Part shown: in pieces, positions 27,834-41,193 of the stretch
Position numbering within the stretch: position 1 is the first letter of the stretch
Layout of the letters: the number at the start of each line of letters is the position of its first letter
NCBI GenBank assembly: GCA_013396915.1
Contig: VWZL01000203.1
Coordinates: 62,001 to 126,000 of the forward strand
Direction: 5' to 3'
DNA length: 64,000 bases
Source of the DNA: Stercorarius parasiticus
Lineage: Eukaryota > Chordata > Aves > Charadriiformes > Stercorariidae
Position numbers and translations under genes: made by a program
The notes under the pieces: model-generated
What the model was told of the DNA's origin: nothing
Database searches by the model: none
The model's input: the letters and a program-made list of their open reading frames with translations, nothing else

Positions 27834-29180
27834 TATGGCTGTTTTGGCCACACAGCAGGCTGAGCTGGGGGAAAAATAACCCATCAAAATGCAAACACCT
27901 GGATGAGTTCTGTATTTCAATATATTTTACCACCTCAACAAATAGCTTTGAGACCGCAAGGGAGAGGGCAATTGCACATGGGTCAGAATGGATGGGTAGT
28001 GGAAATTAATAAGCTAATTATAAACTAAGGATATATTGTCAAATTGTCTGAAAGTCAATAGGAATAACTAGAGATGTCTCAATTTTGTCATCTCTGCAAC
28101 CTAGAAAAAGGGAATCAATGCTAATGACACGTTCTAATATGTTTTGGACAGGGCAATGCTTAGAAGTGCCTTCCAACCAAAGTAATACAGTAGTGAAAGC
28201 CAAAAGATAAAAATAAATGTATACGTTTCCTTCATTATTGCTGAGAGAAATCATGGAAATCACTGCACTGAGTCAGATTGCATTGAGAACCTTGTCTGAG
28301 GGGGAGATATCCATGACTTTTCCTAAGAAAAGGAGCAAAAAAGTTATCTAGAGTACAAAATGCACAACTGTCTAATAACTGATAGCAAGGAGACTTATTT
28401 TTGACCCTTGTTGGCAACTGATTTCCCTTTGGAGCAGGAGGGTTTCATTTATAATTTATTTATTCTTTTAGATAGAAGCATTGACAATGTTGCCTCTCTT
28501 AAATCTGTCTAAAATGCTGGCTCCCATGATACCCCTGGCAAAGACATTCATGGTTACAAAGAAAGGAATTTTGTCCTTTAGCTAAAAAATGAAGGAAGGG
28601 ATATTTGTGGAAGATGTGTGGCTGATTTTAGAATGTCTGTTACAAATACTTAACTCTGTCAGAGGGACAGTAATACTTGCTTATGGTTTGTAGAGTTACT
28701 TCCAGATGAAAAGTACATTGAAAATCTTATTTGAGACCATCATACCAAAGGATAAAGAAAGGTATTCTGAAGTGTTGCTATTAGAAAGTTGATAGAGCTG
28801 CATGGAGAGACGGGGAGAAAGGTGAAGGGTGTTGACGTACTATCTCCCAGTTATAGCACCACTCACAGATCTTAAAATATGTATGCCTCATAGGAAGAGA
28901 GTTTAATTAAAGAAAACTTCCCTGTAAAGCTACTGAAGCAAAGATAACTAAGTTACTGGATTTTACAAACAGCTTCAAGCACTCAAAACATGACTGCTCT
29001 GAAAATTGTGGCAGTTCTTACTTTACAGATGTATGAGACTACAGCCAGGGTTTCAAGTACGTTTCTTCTGTGATTGATACAGTTTCAAGGACTCCCTCTT
29101 TTTTTGTTCCCTCCTCAGTGTGCCCCCCTCCCCCCAGTTCTGTTGTGTAGCTGGGCTGAAGACTATGTGATGCTGACCAG

Positions 29181-29212
29181 AAGAAAAAAAAAAAAAAAAA
29201 AAAAGAAAAAAA
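29181..29212 (+). repeat. Poly(A) tract
   Basis: More than 20 A with a single G interruption near the end. On the opposite strand it creates a poly-Phe stretch inside a 140-codon open frame that I do not accept as a gene. Confidence 0.9.
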
Positions 29213-30639
29213 TGTACTTGTTCTGGTGTGTGAGGTTCTTTGGGATGAGAGAAAGTGGTGCGTTTTTTCCAAATTCAGATCAATTTTCTGGTGTGGTTCA
29301 TCACACAGTAATATCAGCACAGCTGAAGGCACAGTGTGGGACAGTCGGCTGAGGAACATGCAGGGAGAGCTGCTCAAAATGCCACAGCTGTTAGAAGAAA
29401 TGTTTTCTGAACTGTGGCGTCTTTCTCTCTTCAAGATGAGATTTTTAAATGATGCAGTCATCTTGTTTTGGATACTTTGGTTGGAAAGTGCTTAGGATAT
29501 TTTTGCATTGGACAAAATTTAAGGCTTTTGGCTTATATAGATAATGGGACAGGATAGGTTTAGAGTTGTTTGGGTTTTTTTTCCCAGTTTGAGGAATAAA
29601 ATCACCCTCAACTAGAGACTAGATGAACTGTATTTGAAAAATGACTTAAATGACCGGAGTTTTATTTTTGTTAAGGGAAAAAACTTTTTTTACTATCGCA
29701 GCATGTAAAACTTTTTTTTTCTTAATGTTGTGTGAGAAGGGAGGATGACAAGGCTTACCATTAGCTGCATAATTCTAAAACTTCAGGGAATGTTGGCTAT
29801 TTATACCATTATAATATCTCGGGGTTTATAAACTTTTTTCTAGCTCTTGGTACACAGATAGTTCAAAGAAAAGGTCTGGAGGAAGAGAACTACTAATGGA
29901 TTTACAGGTCACTTCAGGATTGTGTGTGCTGTGTTCCGAAGTGCCAGATCCCAGAAAACAGACAGCCTGACATTTTCCTCATTTTAATTATTGCAGAGGA
30001 TTCATGGACTTGAAATTTCATTACTCTGCAATAAGAAGCATGCTCTCAGTGCCACAGAAAGTTGCTTAAAAATGCTAATTAATAGGATGATTACCCTTTA
30101 TGCTAGATCATAAACCAGTGTAGTTTGCTAGATCTTAGTCACCACAAAGACGGAATCCTACAGAAATATTACAGAAGACGCTGAACTTGTGATTTCACTG
30201 CAATATATGAAGTACACTGTAATATCTCAAATAGACTTTCTGCAGTCTTGCCTCTGCATGTCCTTTCCTGTTTACATCGTACCTTGTATGGTAGAACAGC
30301 AGCCCTTCACTGTTTGGGCGGCTGGTTATTACCGGCATGAATAGATAAAGAATTGGGTTTTTTTTTTCTTATTTAAGCACGTAATGCAGTTTTTCTTTTA
30401 TTTTTTAATCACTGTTGGTAGGTCTTTCTCTTTATTTCCCAATGCCAGTAGTTGTCATAAGTCAATATACTGGTTTGCTTTTCTGTCAGTAATTATAATA
30501 GGTCTGACAGTAGTTGTGGTTTGAGTTTTGAAATGGTCATAATGTGAGCGGGGAGGCTATAATTTCTATTACAGCCACGTTCTGAAGTGTCTGAAGAAAA
30601 CATGATATGGTGGCAGTGTTATTAACATGAAAATCTCCT

Positions 30640-31090
30640 TTTAACTCAAGCAAGTCTGTGACATGCTCTATCCAGGGAGCTTACAGATCTGTACAATAGC
30701 ATTTGCTTTGCAAAGCAGAGGCGACGGTTTGTGCACTGAAGCAACAAGGCTAAATAAAATGACTTGTGAAATTAAAGACTGCCATCTCCTCGAGGAAAGG
30801 CAACTTCTTGTTTTCCCTCTCCCAACCTTTACACAGTCTTATATTGTCCAGATTGCTGTGGGTCTCCCTGTTAAATGAGCTTTGTATCTCTCAGTTAATT
30901 TTCTGCCAGCATCACTTTAGGCTGACGACTGTGGGTGTTTGTGTATCCATTAAGCATGCTGCCAGGACATGTCCACCACTTGCCACCTCTCCCATTAAAT
31001 GGCTGTCAGCAGGTTTAACAGAGCTGCTTTCTTGCTTTGCATTAATTGCTGCAACTCACTAGATGCAGTGAAAAGCACCTATAAAGAGAG
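30640..31090. promoter_or_regulatory. Candidate conserved noncoding element
   Basis: This stretch has balanced, repeat-free, high-complexity sequence unlike its AT-rich surroundings. It holds ACAGATCTGT and TGCTTTGCAAAGCA palindromes within 35 bp and a TTGCATTAATTGC box of the kind bound by POU/homeodomain factors. Two overlapping open frames cross it, but neither has convincing splice sites or coding character. That it is an enhancer is only inferred from sequence quality. Confidence 0.3.
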
Positions 31091-32009
31091 AGCAACAGAG
31101 TTTGCCTTGAAATTTCTAAAGGTAAATAGAAATGCCATGAGCAGTTAAGTCAGATTTCATATGTAGTCATATCAATATGATTAGCAGGAAAGTGTCACTT
31201 CTTTTTAAATTTTCTTTTTTCAACCAGCCTTTTTCCTTGAGCTCCCACACCCTTAAGGAAAATACTGCAAATCTAAACAAGTGCACGTCAGCAGATTCTT
31301 GGATGAGGCTGTCTCATTGAAGTTGTATATAATCCACTGCTGAAATTTGCAATTGGTTCTGAAATGAAAATCTGTTAGAATTAGATCAAACATTATCCTA
31401 GAGAAAAGCAGTGTGGGGAAGATTAATAATTTGTCCATGAAAGTCAGTATACATAGTAGGGTTTTTGGTGTAAGGCTTTCGAAGAGGCGTACTAAAATGG
31501 AGAAGGAGTGCTAGGTTAATTTGGTGGGCTGCAGCTGGTTCACTGCATGTAAATATGGTGTATTTTTGCAGAATAGGAAATTCTGATTCTAGTTCTTAAG
31601 ACAAAGAGGCTTCTTTTTTTTTATGGAAATTTCTTTAGTACTACTTGAAGCAGGAAAAGCAATAATAAATAATTAAGTAATAAAGTAGTAACTTTGTACA
31701 TCCAGGCCTTTGTTAAACCATTCAGTGTGGAAATCTACTGGTGAACATGCTTAGAAGGCCAACGCGAGACACGAGAAAACTTAAGTGTATTGACTGGAGG
31801 TGTGAGGTTCAATCTAAAGATTTGGTATCTCTTGAGAAATTTAGGTGAGGCTTTACTATGTAGTACGTAACCTTATGGTCAGTGACTTCAGACTTTTAAT
31901 TCATTTTAATTTGAGGTAACTTTCCTGAGCATCCTTTGTAGGTGAATTCTGAAAGCAAATCATTTTGCTGATGAGTTTGCAAGCTTATTTGACAAGATCA
32001 GCATATGGA

Positions 32010-32085
32010 GAAAGTGAAAAGATACTCAGCTGAAGTGACTTGTGCAACATCACCCAGAAAGTCGGTGTCGGAGAGCAGAATAGCT
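32010..32085 (-). mobile_element. MIR-like SINE core, reverse orientation
   Basis: GAAGTGACTTGTGCAACATC followed by ACCCAGAAAGTCGGTGTCGG resembles the reverse complement of the MIR core (AAGTGACTTGCCCAAGGTCA, then CACAGC..AAGT.GG..GAGC). The copy is diverged, as expected of such an old family in a bird genome. Confidence 0.6.
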
Positions 32086-33191
32086 CCTAATGCTTTGATA
32101 CAAATAAGTATCCTCTGCACTGGATGGTGCAGCCTTCTAAAACTGACTGCAATAACTGTTCTTCTATTCATTCCACTTTCTGCGTCTTCTCACACTCTGC
32201 AGGACCATGAATTTTTTACCCAGTGGTGTTCTCTTCAGAATCTGTGTTCTTCATACTCTTTGCCGAGTATCATTGAATTGGTCTTTTGAGGGCTGTTCAG
32301 TGTTGCTTTTCAAGCAGGTGGCTAAGGGTACTATTGAATGATCAGATACCTCTCCTGCCAAACCTGCTGGGGGTAAGCTTTCTAATTCCACTGGTTGCAG
32401 CGTATTGGTGAAATAAGCAATTTTTAAAGATGATTAAGATCTTTAATACCTTCTCTCATAGTAATTTGTGTGTTCTGTGTTTTATCCTTATGCAGTATTT
32501 CTACCCAACATCTCAATGCTGCATACAAATATAGAGATATAAACCTAATCCTACTGTAGGACTAAAATCAGCTTTGTCGTCAGGCATATTAGTTTCTAGG
32601 CCTCTTGAAGGTACCAGTATAAAACCATGTTCATCATCTGACTTAAATATTTTGAGTTCCTTTCTGCTCTTTAGTAATCATTGCATTGTTGCTTATAAAA
32701 CATTTTGATGAAAATTCCCATGATTGCCCTCACTGTGTTGTAAGATGCATTTAATTTCCAGAGTCATTGTCACTTTCACAGAGAAAAAGAAAAAAATACA
32801 CCCCTACCTATTAAACATGTAATTGCTCCTAAAAAAATCTGGTGTTTCCTTTATCCATCTGCTCCTCCCCTTCTGGTGGGACTTGTTCTCTTAACAGAAA
32901 ATAAATACTGTCTCTTGGGTTTTCTGTAGTTTTTCATAATTATTCTTGGTGCTTTTGCACATTAAACATGGCTGGTGATTTGTTTCTAGCCTCTGAGGAA
33001 GTGCATAGTTTAATGGGTGAAACATGATAGGTAATGAGGAAAAATGTTTTGCTGCATGCACCAGTTTTGAGAAATGAATCTTATGAATGTTATGTACTCA
33101 AATTTTCATAATAGCGAAAAAGGTCCACTGAAGTTTCTAAATTTTGTTGGACATGCTTAAAAATTCTCTTATGCTCTACTTCCAAGTAATT
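32086..33191. other. No recognised feature
   Basis: Unique AT-rich sequence between a MIR-like remnant and the A/C tract. I see nothing further in it. Confidence 0.5.
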
Positions 33192-33293
33192 TAAAAAAAC
33201 AAACAAACAAAAAAACCAAAAAAAACCAAAAAAACCCCAAAACCACAAAAAAACAAACAAAATCCAACTAAAAACCCGAAGGAAAAAACCCCT
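33192..33293 (+). repeat. A-rich low-complexity tract with CC and CCCC interruptions
   Basis: About 100 bases are made almost only of A and C, with runs of A separated by one to four C. No coding content. Similar tracts recur at 46635 and 49610 and, on the other strand, at 35929. Confidence 0.9.
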
Positions 33294-33566
33294 TTAAATA
33301 TCTTAACTCTCCCATTTTCTGCTTCAAATTTTCCTGTAAACTGATATTGCAAAAACTTTTTCATGGTTTATATTGCCTCTCAAAATCTTTGAGATGCCTA
33401 CTACTCCATCTTGTCCAGCAATAGGGTTAAATCAGCTCTAAGGCACGTTTGTATGACATTTTATTTTATATGGGCTTCTTTACCATGTATCAGTGTATAT
33501 TTTGAGCATTTTCCAATAGTGCTGAAGAAGTACGATATTTTCATGCTGATGGTTCCCTTGTCCGTT

Positions 33567-33681
33567 TAGAATCGGAGAATGGTTAGAGTTGGAAGGGACC
33601 TTAAAGATCATCTAGTTACAACCACCGTGCCATGGGCAGGGACACCTCCCACTAGACCAGGCTGCTCAGGGTTTGCCTGGG
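33567..33681 (-). mobile_element. CR1 LINE 3'-end fragment
   Basis: AGAATCGGAGAATGG, then GTTGGAAGGGACCTTAAAGA and TCATCTAGTTACAACCACCG are followed by GGGACACCTCCCACTAGACC and the AGGCTGCTC block. This is the classic CR1 3' terminal sequence in reverse complement, 5'-truncated to about 115 bp. An open frame crossing it on the + strand is not a gene. Confidence 0.93.
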
Positions 33682-36600
33682 GTAAAACCATGCGCAGCCA
33701 ATGTAAGTGGTTTTGGTTTGAAAGGTTTTGGGTAAGGAATGGGGCTGGGCAAGTGAAAGGGTATATATGTATGTTACATGTTAGAAGGGTGTATGTAGTG
33801 GAATGAAGTGAGCTGGTAGTGATTCACTGTTACTGAGGGAGTTCATTGCAGATTTTGGTGAACAACTTGCCTCCTCCGTTTCACCCATCTGATTTTTATT
33901 ATAAAGTACTCTGTAACTCCAGAGATCTGTCAGCTGCAATGTCAGGGCCATCTCTCGCACAGTGCCTTTAAAACTGGGCGTTTTGAATATGTTCCCAACA
34001 GTTTTGGAAGCTATATGAAGAATAAAGATTGATTTAATCCCACAACACCCTCTGATTTTTGAGCAGATGTGCCCATGTGTATCCACATCTGTGTTTCAGT
34101 GTACGCATAGAAAACATAAACACAGTCAAAACCAGGACTGTTTTTCACTGAGATGGGGAAAAAGTCTTCTATAAAATGACAGCCATAATAACTGTTGTTT
34201 CCCATTGATAAAGTCCCTTGGAGGTGAAAGCAGAGCTCTTTTAAATGCAATCAAATTGTCTATTAGGAATAGAAAAGTCACATTTTCAAAAGTGATTTGT
34301 GGATTTCTTTAGATTAAAGATGGTAGGACGCACAGGTTTGTAGTCATTTAGGGTCTCTAATTTTAATTTTTTTTGCTTTTAATGTGTAGATATAGAGAGA
34401 GATATAGGGTCTAAGTACCATGTGAACAAAAATAGGGTGGTCTTTGCACTAACCATTATACCATCTCAACAAACAGGAAAAAATTTTTTTGATATTTTCC
34501 TGTATTCCAGACCTGTACTCCTGTCCCTGTACACTGAAAGCTGATATATATTCAGCTATGTGGAGATTGCATCATATGTTCTGAATGTCACTGGGGCTTG
34601 AGGAAAATGTTGAACTCTGGAAGCTTTAAGAAAGAGGAGTTAAGACTTTCTAACAGTATAAATAGCAAACCATCAAATTACAAACATGTTAAAGATCTCT
34701 GAGACTCTAGCACAGGGAAGCAAGATATTTCACAAGTATAAGGACTTGTTGCAAAGTTGAAAAGTACTAATTCAAGTTAAACCTGTCTTCATTTAGGTGC
34801 TTGTAACTGAAATCTGAGGAATGTTTAGCTGATGTCTGACGCAGATCTATATATTTACTGATTGCTATATGTATTCCATATATTTTACTGATTGTAACTT
34901 GCAAATTGATGGTCAGGTTTAAAGTGAAGTATTGAATCCAAATGTCAGACACGTTCAGTAACTTGTCAGTTCTGAGGATTTGATCAGTATAATCACAATA
35001 TTTGCGTGTTTTCCAAATTGCTTTTCTTCCTCTTTCCCCTTGTTTCATCAGACCATAACTCACTGAGTGCCATGAACGTTTTATGGCTATGTTAAATGTA
35101 AATGTCAGAAGATGTTCTGAATAGTTAAGTTGCTTTTAAATTCCAAAAATCTGCAAGTGAACAGTATAAATCATGAAAACAATGAGTGGTGACCAAGACG
35201 TTACTTTGTTCTTTTGAGTCTGATGCAATAAAGAGGGGGAAAAATAAAATTCACTTTGGAGGCATGTTTTTCCTCAAGTGTCATCACAGAGTTCTTTGCC
35301 ACACAGCATCTCCTAAAGCATGTTTTTTGTATACAGAAACACTTTGAATGCATATTTTGTTTTATCCTTATAATTAAGTATAGAAAATACCAATGAACAT
35401 ATGAAAGATTAAAATCCCAGTGGAATCCTGTAGCTAACTCAATTTATGCAATACCGGGTGGAGCCACAGAAAATCAAAATAAAGGTTTGAAGAAAAACTA
35501 TTTCTTACAGCTGATTGCCTTTGTAGGTGTAAAACATTAATTTTTATACAAAAGACTGCTTTTCTCAGTGGAGTCTGTCCAACCAGTATGGATACCTGAT
35601 GGGGAAGGTTCTTGATCAGTAAAAGTGAGATGTCATGAAGTCAGAAAAAACAATTCGAGTAGTAGATGCTTCTGAAGCCAAATGTAAGTTGATGCTCTTT
35701 TGCACTTCTTCATTGCTCTGGCTTCTTTTCAAGCTGTGGAAAAATTCAAGTTTTGCATTTGAGCGTGGACTTGGATTTTAAAAAGGGCAGAGTAGCATCT
35801 CTTGTAATTCTAGCTCGTGTATTTACTAAGAATATGGTTTGACGGTATAGTGTGTATCACAATCTCTGATAATAACTGCCTGTCATGGTGCTGTGTTAAA
35901 ATAACTTGATGGTTTTGAGGTTTCAGGGTTGTTTTTTTTTGGTTGTGTGCTTTGTTGTGGGGTTTGGGGGTTTTTTTGGTCTTTTTACAACTTGCTGATT
36001 AGAAGAAGCAATGTTATACTGGCTAGAGAGACCAGTAATTGTTACCTTCTTGCTCAGTAAAGCCCTAATTAGGGTGAATGAGCATGGAAAATAGATACTG
36101 AAATACAGTAGATAAAGGTAATTCTGTGCCACAAGAGAAAAGCTTTCTTCATTGTGACCAAATTCTGGCATATTTAAAATATTAAGAGGATTAAAGGGGC
36201 AAATTAAATAGTTCTGCTCTCATGCACCATTTACATTTGAAAAGGAGGACTATGGTAGAGTTTCGATGAGGAGACGTGTCCCAGCCTACTCAAAATCTCT
36301 ACAGGGACAACAGAGAAGAGAATGGACCTACTGGATTTCCTCACAAAAATTTTGCTTGCCAAATCACTTTTAGGAGAGCAACAGACATGCATAAAATTCA
36401 TTAAACTTAAGAGAGATTTATTGATGAATTTTGCTTTAAAGCAAACTAACCAAACTAAATGGCTTTTTTGGGTAGTTTAGTGAGTGCTTGGTGTATATAT
36501 ACTTCTCTAATAATTTTGAGTCTTAATTAACCTAGGAATATTTAGTGCTTTCTTAAAGATAACAAATGATTATTTTTTTAAATAAAAGCAGTATGTAAAT

Positions 36601-39156
36601 TGCATGCTTTTATTGCAATGTCTCATTGTGAGGCCCATTCTGATTTATTTTTTTTCCCAATAAAATTACTCTCAGGTGCATGATACCTCAGGAGCATCTT
36701 TTCTCCCTTGGTATAGCTAATTAGTCTTTATTTATTCTCTCTGCTCTCATTATATTTAGTTGTCGAACGGCATTTTAAATAAAAATAATATTTAGGACAG
36801 TTTTAGTTGGATCTACAGGTTTCTAATAGAATAGTTGAATTATGGAGTAATCTGGTGATTTTTTTAAAGAAACTATATAAGGTATTGGTACCTGCTCTGG
36901 ACTTTTTTCAGGAAATAGTGACTGTTCTTAACTGGATGCATGTATATTCTTGTGTTCTTTATTTTTCTGATGTGACTTCTAGTTCTTTAGCTTAGATAGT
37001 ATTTCCAAAATATCTGTTGCTTACAGCTGCATACAGAATAGATGTTGTCTTTTTCCTAAACAAGTCATGTAACCTTCGTTTAAAAATTTCAGAAATTCCC
37101 AGTTGTGGGCTTCCTGCTTCCCACTGCTTCTCGAAAACTAAGCAAGTGTAGGTCCTGAGCACAGGAGCTTGGAGGAACTTCTAGGCACTAGTGATAGGTC
37201 TGTGACATAAACTGATATAGGTAATTCTTCTTCTCTTCTTGTGAAAAATTGTGATGTCAAAGTAACTTGTAACTTTGTCAGTAAGACAAAAATCTGCAAA
37301 GTAGTTGTAGCTTGGCAGTTTAGGATCAGTTTCATTTTAACTTCAATTAGACAGTCATTTTGTATTAATGTAGAGAGCTGTGCTTACAGCTTCTGTTTTT
37401 AAAAGCAGGTGTTTTTGAAGATATTTTAGTACTAATCAGGCATCCAGGTGGAAAGCTACAGCTTTCCGTTCTTCACGACATGAGGTTTGATGAAAGCCTT
37501 TCAGTCTGCTGTCATTGAACAGGTAATGAAGATAATAGAAACTCTACTCTCTCAGCATCAGAATACGAGGCGGAGATTTGTTTCCTTAAAGAAACTATGA
37601 AAATGAGTTTGGAATAGCAAAGGGATAGCTCTGTACACTGACTGAGCTTCCAGATCTTCCTAAACGTGATACTGTCAGCATGCTCTGCTTTTGACAGGAT
37701 TCAGGTGCATTGGGACTGCTTTGCATTTGCCTAGTGTTAGCAGGTTTTGCTAACACAGCACATTAAGAATAAAGTCGCTCTTACTCGCTTCTAGCCTTGT
37801 TTTTTTTCCTTGTGCTTCCTAGCAGAAGTAAGAGAATGACTAAATAAAAGGAAAGTAGAATTAGGCTCAAGTGAGAAGACAATCCAAGTATGACCAACAA
37901 TAATCTTAACTTCCTTTTTATAGAATTAAGATACCACTTGCTTGAGGGTATTTCCCAAAGGGAGGAAAAAAATTTGCAGAAGCGTCCATCAGTGTAAGAA
38001 CTGATGCTGGCTCCCTAAAAATAAATGACGAAAATACATCTATCACTAGGATAAAATACCTTTTACAGCACTGAATCAAGTCTGACAGGCAGGTAATGTG
38101 GAAAATAATAAACATGAGTCTTGAGTCTAGAAGCTGGTAACACATAATTCATGGGCACGTACAACTACCACTCTCCACTGACCAATGACTCCCTCGATCT
38201 TTAGCATGAATTAAACAGAAAGCCTGAGAATCTGGCATTGCAATGAATTTGACAGACAAACCTGTTCCTAGCAGTCTTTGTGACTGTAATGCTTTTTTAA
38301 AAAGTCATTACTCTTCTGCTACTTGATTTTGATGTGAAAACTAGTCTGAAAATGTTAAGATTGGTGCCATGTATTCAACACAAAGGTTTGCTGCAGATTT
38401 TCAGACTGATGCAGTTATTCTCATGGCATTGCAAATCAATATCATTGTGCAGTTTTCTTGTAAAGCAAGTTCGATGGGAAATACAGAATGTGTAAATAAT
38501 TTTTAAATTCAGCAGAGAACATATGTTTCTAAAAGTACTTTTTTTTGAGGAAGTGTGGAGAAGGGAAGAGATTTCAGGTTTGATGAGCAAGATAAAGAGA
38601 AAGAAGCTCTAGACCAGAAAGTGGTAATTTTTCCTTACATTTTGATGAGCTACTTCAGGGTCCTCTGGAAAAGGAGTGCTAAAGTCAGGGGCTGAAAAGC
38701 TCTTGATGTCAGCCGTGGCATTACTATACTTGAATTTATACTAGTCACTCTGCTGTTTGCAAAATAATAGGCTACTCGGATATTGTGTAATGTTTACAAA
38801 GATGTTACAAGTGCAGTTTCTTTTCAGAAGGACTGGGTGAGTGCTTATTCAGAAATAATTTTTAAAACCAGGTTTTGTTTGTCTAGAAGGGTCAGTATGA
38901 TTAAGCAAGATATAAATGGCAGACTTTACAGTTTGCAAGGAAAATGGCTAATATCAGAATATTTACATTAATTGAGTTGTGGCATTGAGTTCTTCACACA
39001 GTATACTCCTACCTATGTCTGTCTTTGCTGATTTCTGTTCTTCTTTCCTCAGCTCCATGCTCTTTACAGTGTTGCTTGCTCTCTTCAAACTGTTTCCTGT
39101 GCACAAGTGAACAATTCCTAAATAATACATGAAATTGAATAAAAGAATGTCTGCAG
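33682..39156. other. No supportable gene; contains T/G tract
   Basis: Unique AT-rich sequence. The stretch around 36590-36790 (ATGTAAATTGCATGC, many TAATTA-type boxes, little homopolymer) has the look of conserved noncoding DNA, but that cannot be settled without alignment. Confidence 0.5.
35929..35987 (-). repeat. T/G low-complexity tract (complement of the A/C tracts)
   Basis: A T-run is followed by GGTTGTGTGC and then GGGGTTTGGGGG and TTTTTTTGG. It is the complementary-strand version of the A/C composite tracts in this window. Confidence 0.85.
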
Positions 39157-39236
39157 GGCCAGCCAAAGCTATGACTAGCCAGCACCCTGTCATCAGTAGT
39201 GGCCAAGAGTGCCAGGCTAAGAAAACAGGGCAAACT
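39157..39236 (+). repeat. Old interspersed repeat fragment of the 'ACTAGCCCAGCACCCTGTC' type
   Basis: GACTAGCCAGCACCCTGTCA, then CAGTAGTGGCCAAGAGTGCC and AGGCTAAGAAAACAGGGCAA resemble an old amniote interspersed repeat (pattern: CTAGCCCAG.ATCCTGTC...CAGTGGCCA..GCCAG). I cannot name the family from memory with certainty. This repeat accounts for the open frames read on both strands around 38963-39344. Confidence 0.42.
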
Positions 39237-39331
39237 GTTCTCAAAACTTCTAAAAATAGCCACCAAAAAAACCCTCCTAAATTTGAAATGAATGTAGGCT
39301 TCCTGACTTCGTCATGCATCTCCAGCATGAA

Positions 39332-39400
39332 ATTGGGCAAGTAGCTTAATTTTCTTCATGCACAGCTTTTCCCTATCTCTAAAAGCAGTTGGATACCCTT
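39332..39400 (+). mobile_element. MIR-like SINE core, forward orientation
   Basis: TTGGGCAAGTAGCTTAATTT, then TCTTCATGCACAGCTTTTCC and CTATCTCTAAAA match the MIR core order (TTGGGCAAGT.ACTTAACCT, TCTGTGCCTCAGTTTCC, CATCTGTAAAA). It lies about 95 bp after another repeat-like block, so the two may be parts of one composite element. Confidence 0.6.
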
Positions 39401-41193
39401 ACAAAATGGTTTTGAAAATGTAGCTAACAGCACTGCAAGTGTATTTGCAAATACTGAAAAGATCACTCAACAATAAACACAAACTTTACCTTCAGACATA
39501 TAAGATGGGACATTTTTCACTCTGAATGGTGTAAAGTTCAGTATAAAGCAGCTTGAAATAATCCAGTTGAACTTACTACAGAAGCTTGGGTTTTCGTCTG
39601 TCACGTCTGCCACTATGGTCTCTTTGGAGGCACTGATTTATTTGTCTTTGTTTTTCAAAAATTCTTTTAAATGTGCAAATTTAAATCTACTATTTCAAGC
39701 AGCATCAGAACCAGAACTCAGTTTGTTTGTCATTTAATAAAGCAGAATTTGACTCGGGACAGCCTAGGCAAAGCAGAAGTAGCACAGCTGTTAGTGTAAA
39801 TGTCTGCAAAATATAAAAATGAGTGTTCTTCCTAAAATTAAATATGAGGTATTGAAATCTTGTACTTGAAAGTTGAGCTTCTGTAATCACACTATTCATC
39901 CCAGATGCAGCTGACACGTTCTAATGTAGCCTGGGGAACTTAGAAATGAAGAAAAATGCAGGAAGCCAGACCAGTGTTGCAGTCAAGATTGAATTATGTT
40001 CTGAACTGGGAACTGTAGGAGATCGTAGACTGAAGTCCCCAGGTGTGTTGCGGAGGTCACAACTTAATTAGCAAGGGAGAATGCTGATGGAATCGAATAC
40101 ATGGGTTTCATATCAGAGTGTTTGTAGTGCTAATGGGTTGTTAGTCATTGCTGAATTTGTCAGGAAGAAGATAGGGCAAAACCAGGAACACTCTTGGGCC
40201 TTTGTGAAATCAAGTGCAGGAGACCTGCAGAAGTCTTGCCTTTATGAAACAAGATTTAAGATTCAAATTTTGAGTTCCTGTGGAATATCACTGCAGTTAG
40301 CATGCAAGTCTACAAATTAATTTCTAAGTTAAAAGCTTGCAGAAAAAGTGCATCAACTTGGACTTTAGTTCTAGGAAAAAAACCTCAAACGTTAGGCTGT
40401 GGATTGATGTAATCACCTGAAATACCTTCATTTTACTTCTGTTTTTAGTTGAGCTGCCACTATTGTTTGCAGTGAATCTGAATGTATTAATGTTTACAGA
40501 AACCTTGGACAAGTAAGAGAAAGAGAAATGTAGGCACTCTGAATCTTTTTCCAGGGGTGTCTGTCCACCCACACTTGTGCACAAATTTAATGCTTGCAGT
40601 TAGATATTGTTGGCTCCACTCCTTTGTCTTTTAGGAAACTGTACTACTGGTTATTCCCACAAATTTATACAGCAGAATTTACCAAAGATGAAATTACATG
40701 AGTTTTAATTCTGCAACTCTCTCTTATTCTCCTATTTAAGTTATATATCTTTCAAGTTTGATGATTTGCTGAACTGATTCATAGCAAGGTGATGCCACTT
40801 CACACTTTTTGTTTTTTTTTTTCCTTTCTCCCCCCTGAAGAAAGTAGTAGTTGTTTCTATTTTGGAAAAAATGCTGTAATGGTCCCCAGTCATATGGAAG
40901 ATAGCATTTCTATTGTTTTTGTGTTATAGGTCGGAAGGAGAGGATAAGCAGGGTTTTTGTTGATTGTTTGAGATGGAAATGATGGATTAGAGTTACCAAC
41001 TTGCTTCTGTTAAATAGAAAAATCAAATTTGCCGTAGCAGTAATTAGTCTAAAGTGGATATATGTAACAAGAGACTCTTCAAAGTGTCTTTACAGAAAAA
41101 AGGAAGCTTGTTCCCTACTGATGATGATTATTAATAGAATAGAAATCAATGTGCAGGGAAGGAATTTTTTGGAAAATGCAATATAATAGAACA

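Larger units (their letters stand above)
21751..32009. other. No supportable gene; possible conserved noncoding DNA
   Basis: Apart from the short tandem repeat at 23266, the poly(A) at 29181 and the candidate conserved element at 30640, nothing stands out. The 140-codon minus frame at 29039-29461 depends on the poly(A) tract. Confidence 0.55.

Noticed and set aside
29039..29461. 140-codon minus-strand open frame
   Set aside because: It runs through the poly(A) tract, giving poly-Phe, with no family motif and no splice sites. Overlapping plus-strand frames of similar length show that stops are simply rare here.
38963..39340. 125-codon minus-strand frame with hydrophobic segments
   Set aside because: It overlaps old repeat sequence (39157-39236 and the edge of a MIR-like core). 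The apparent membrane segments come from repeat composition.
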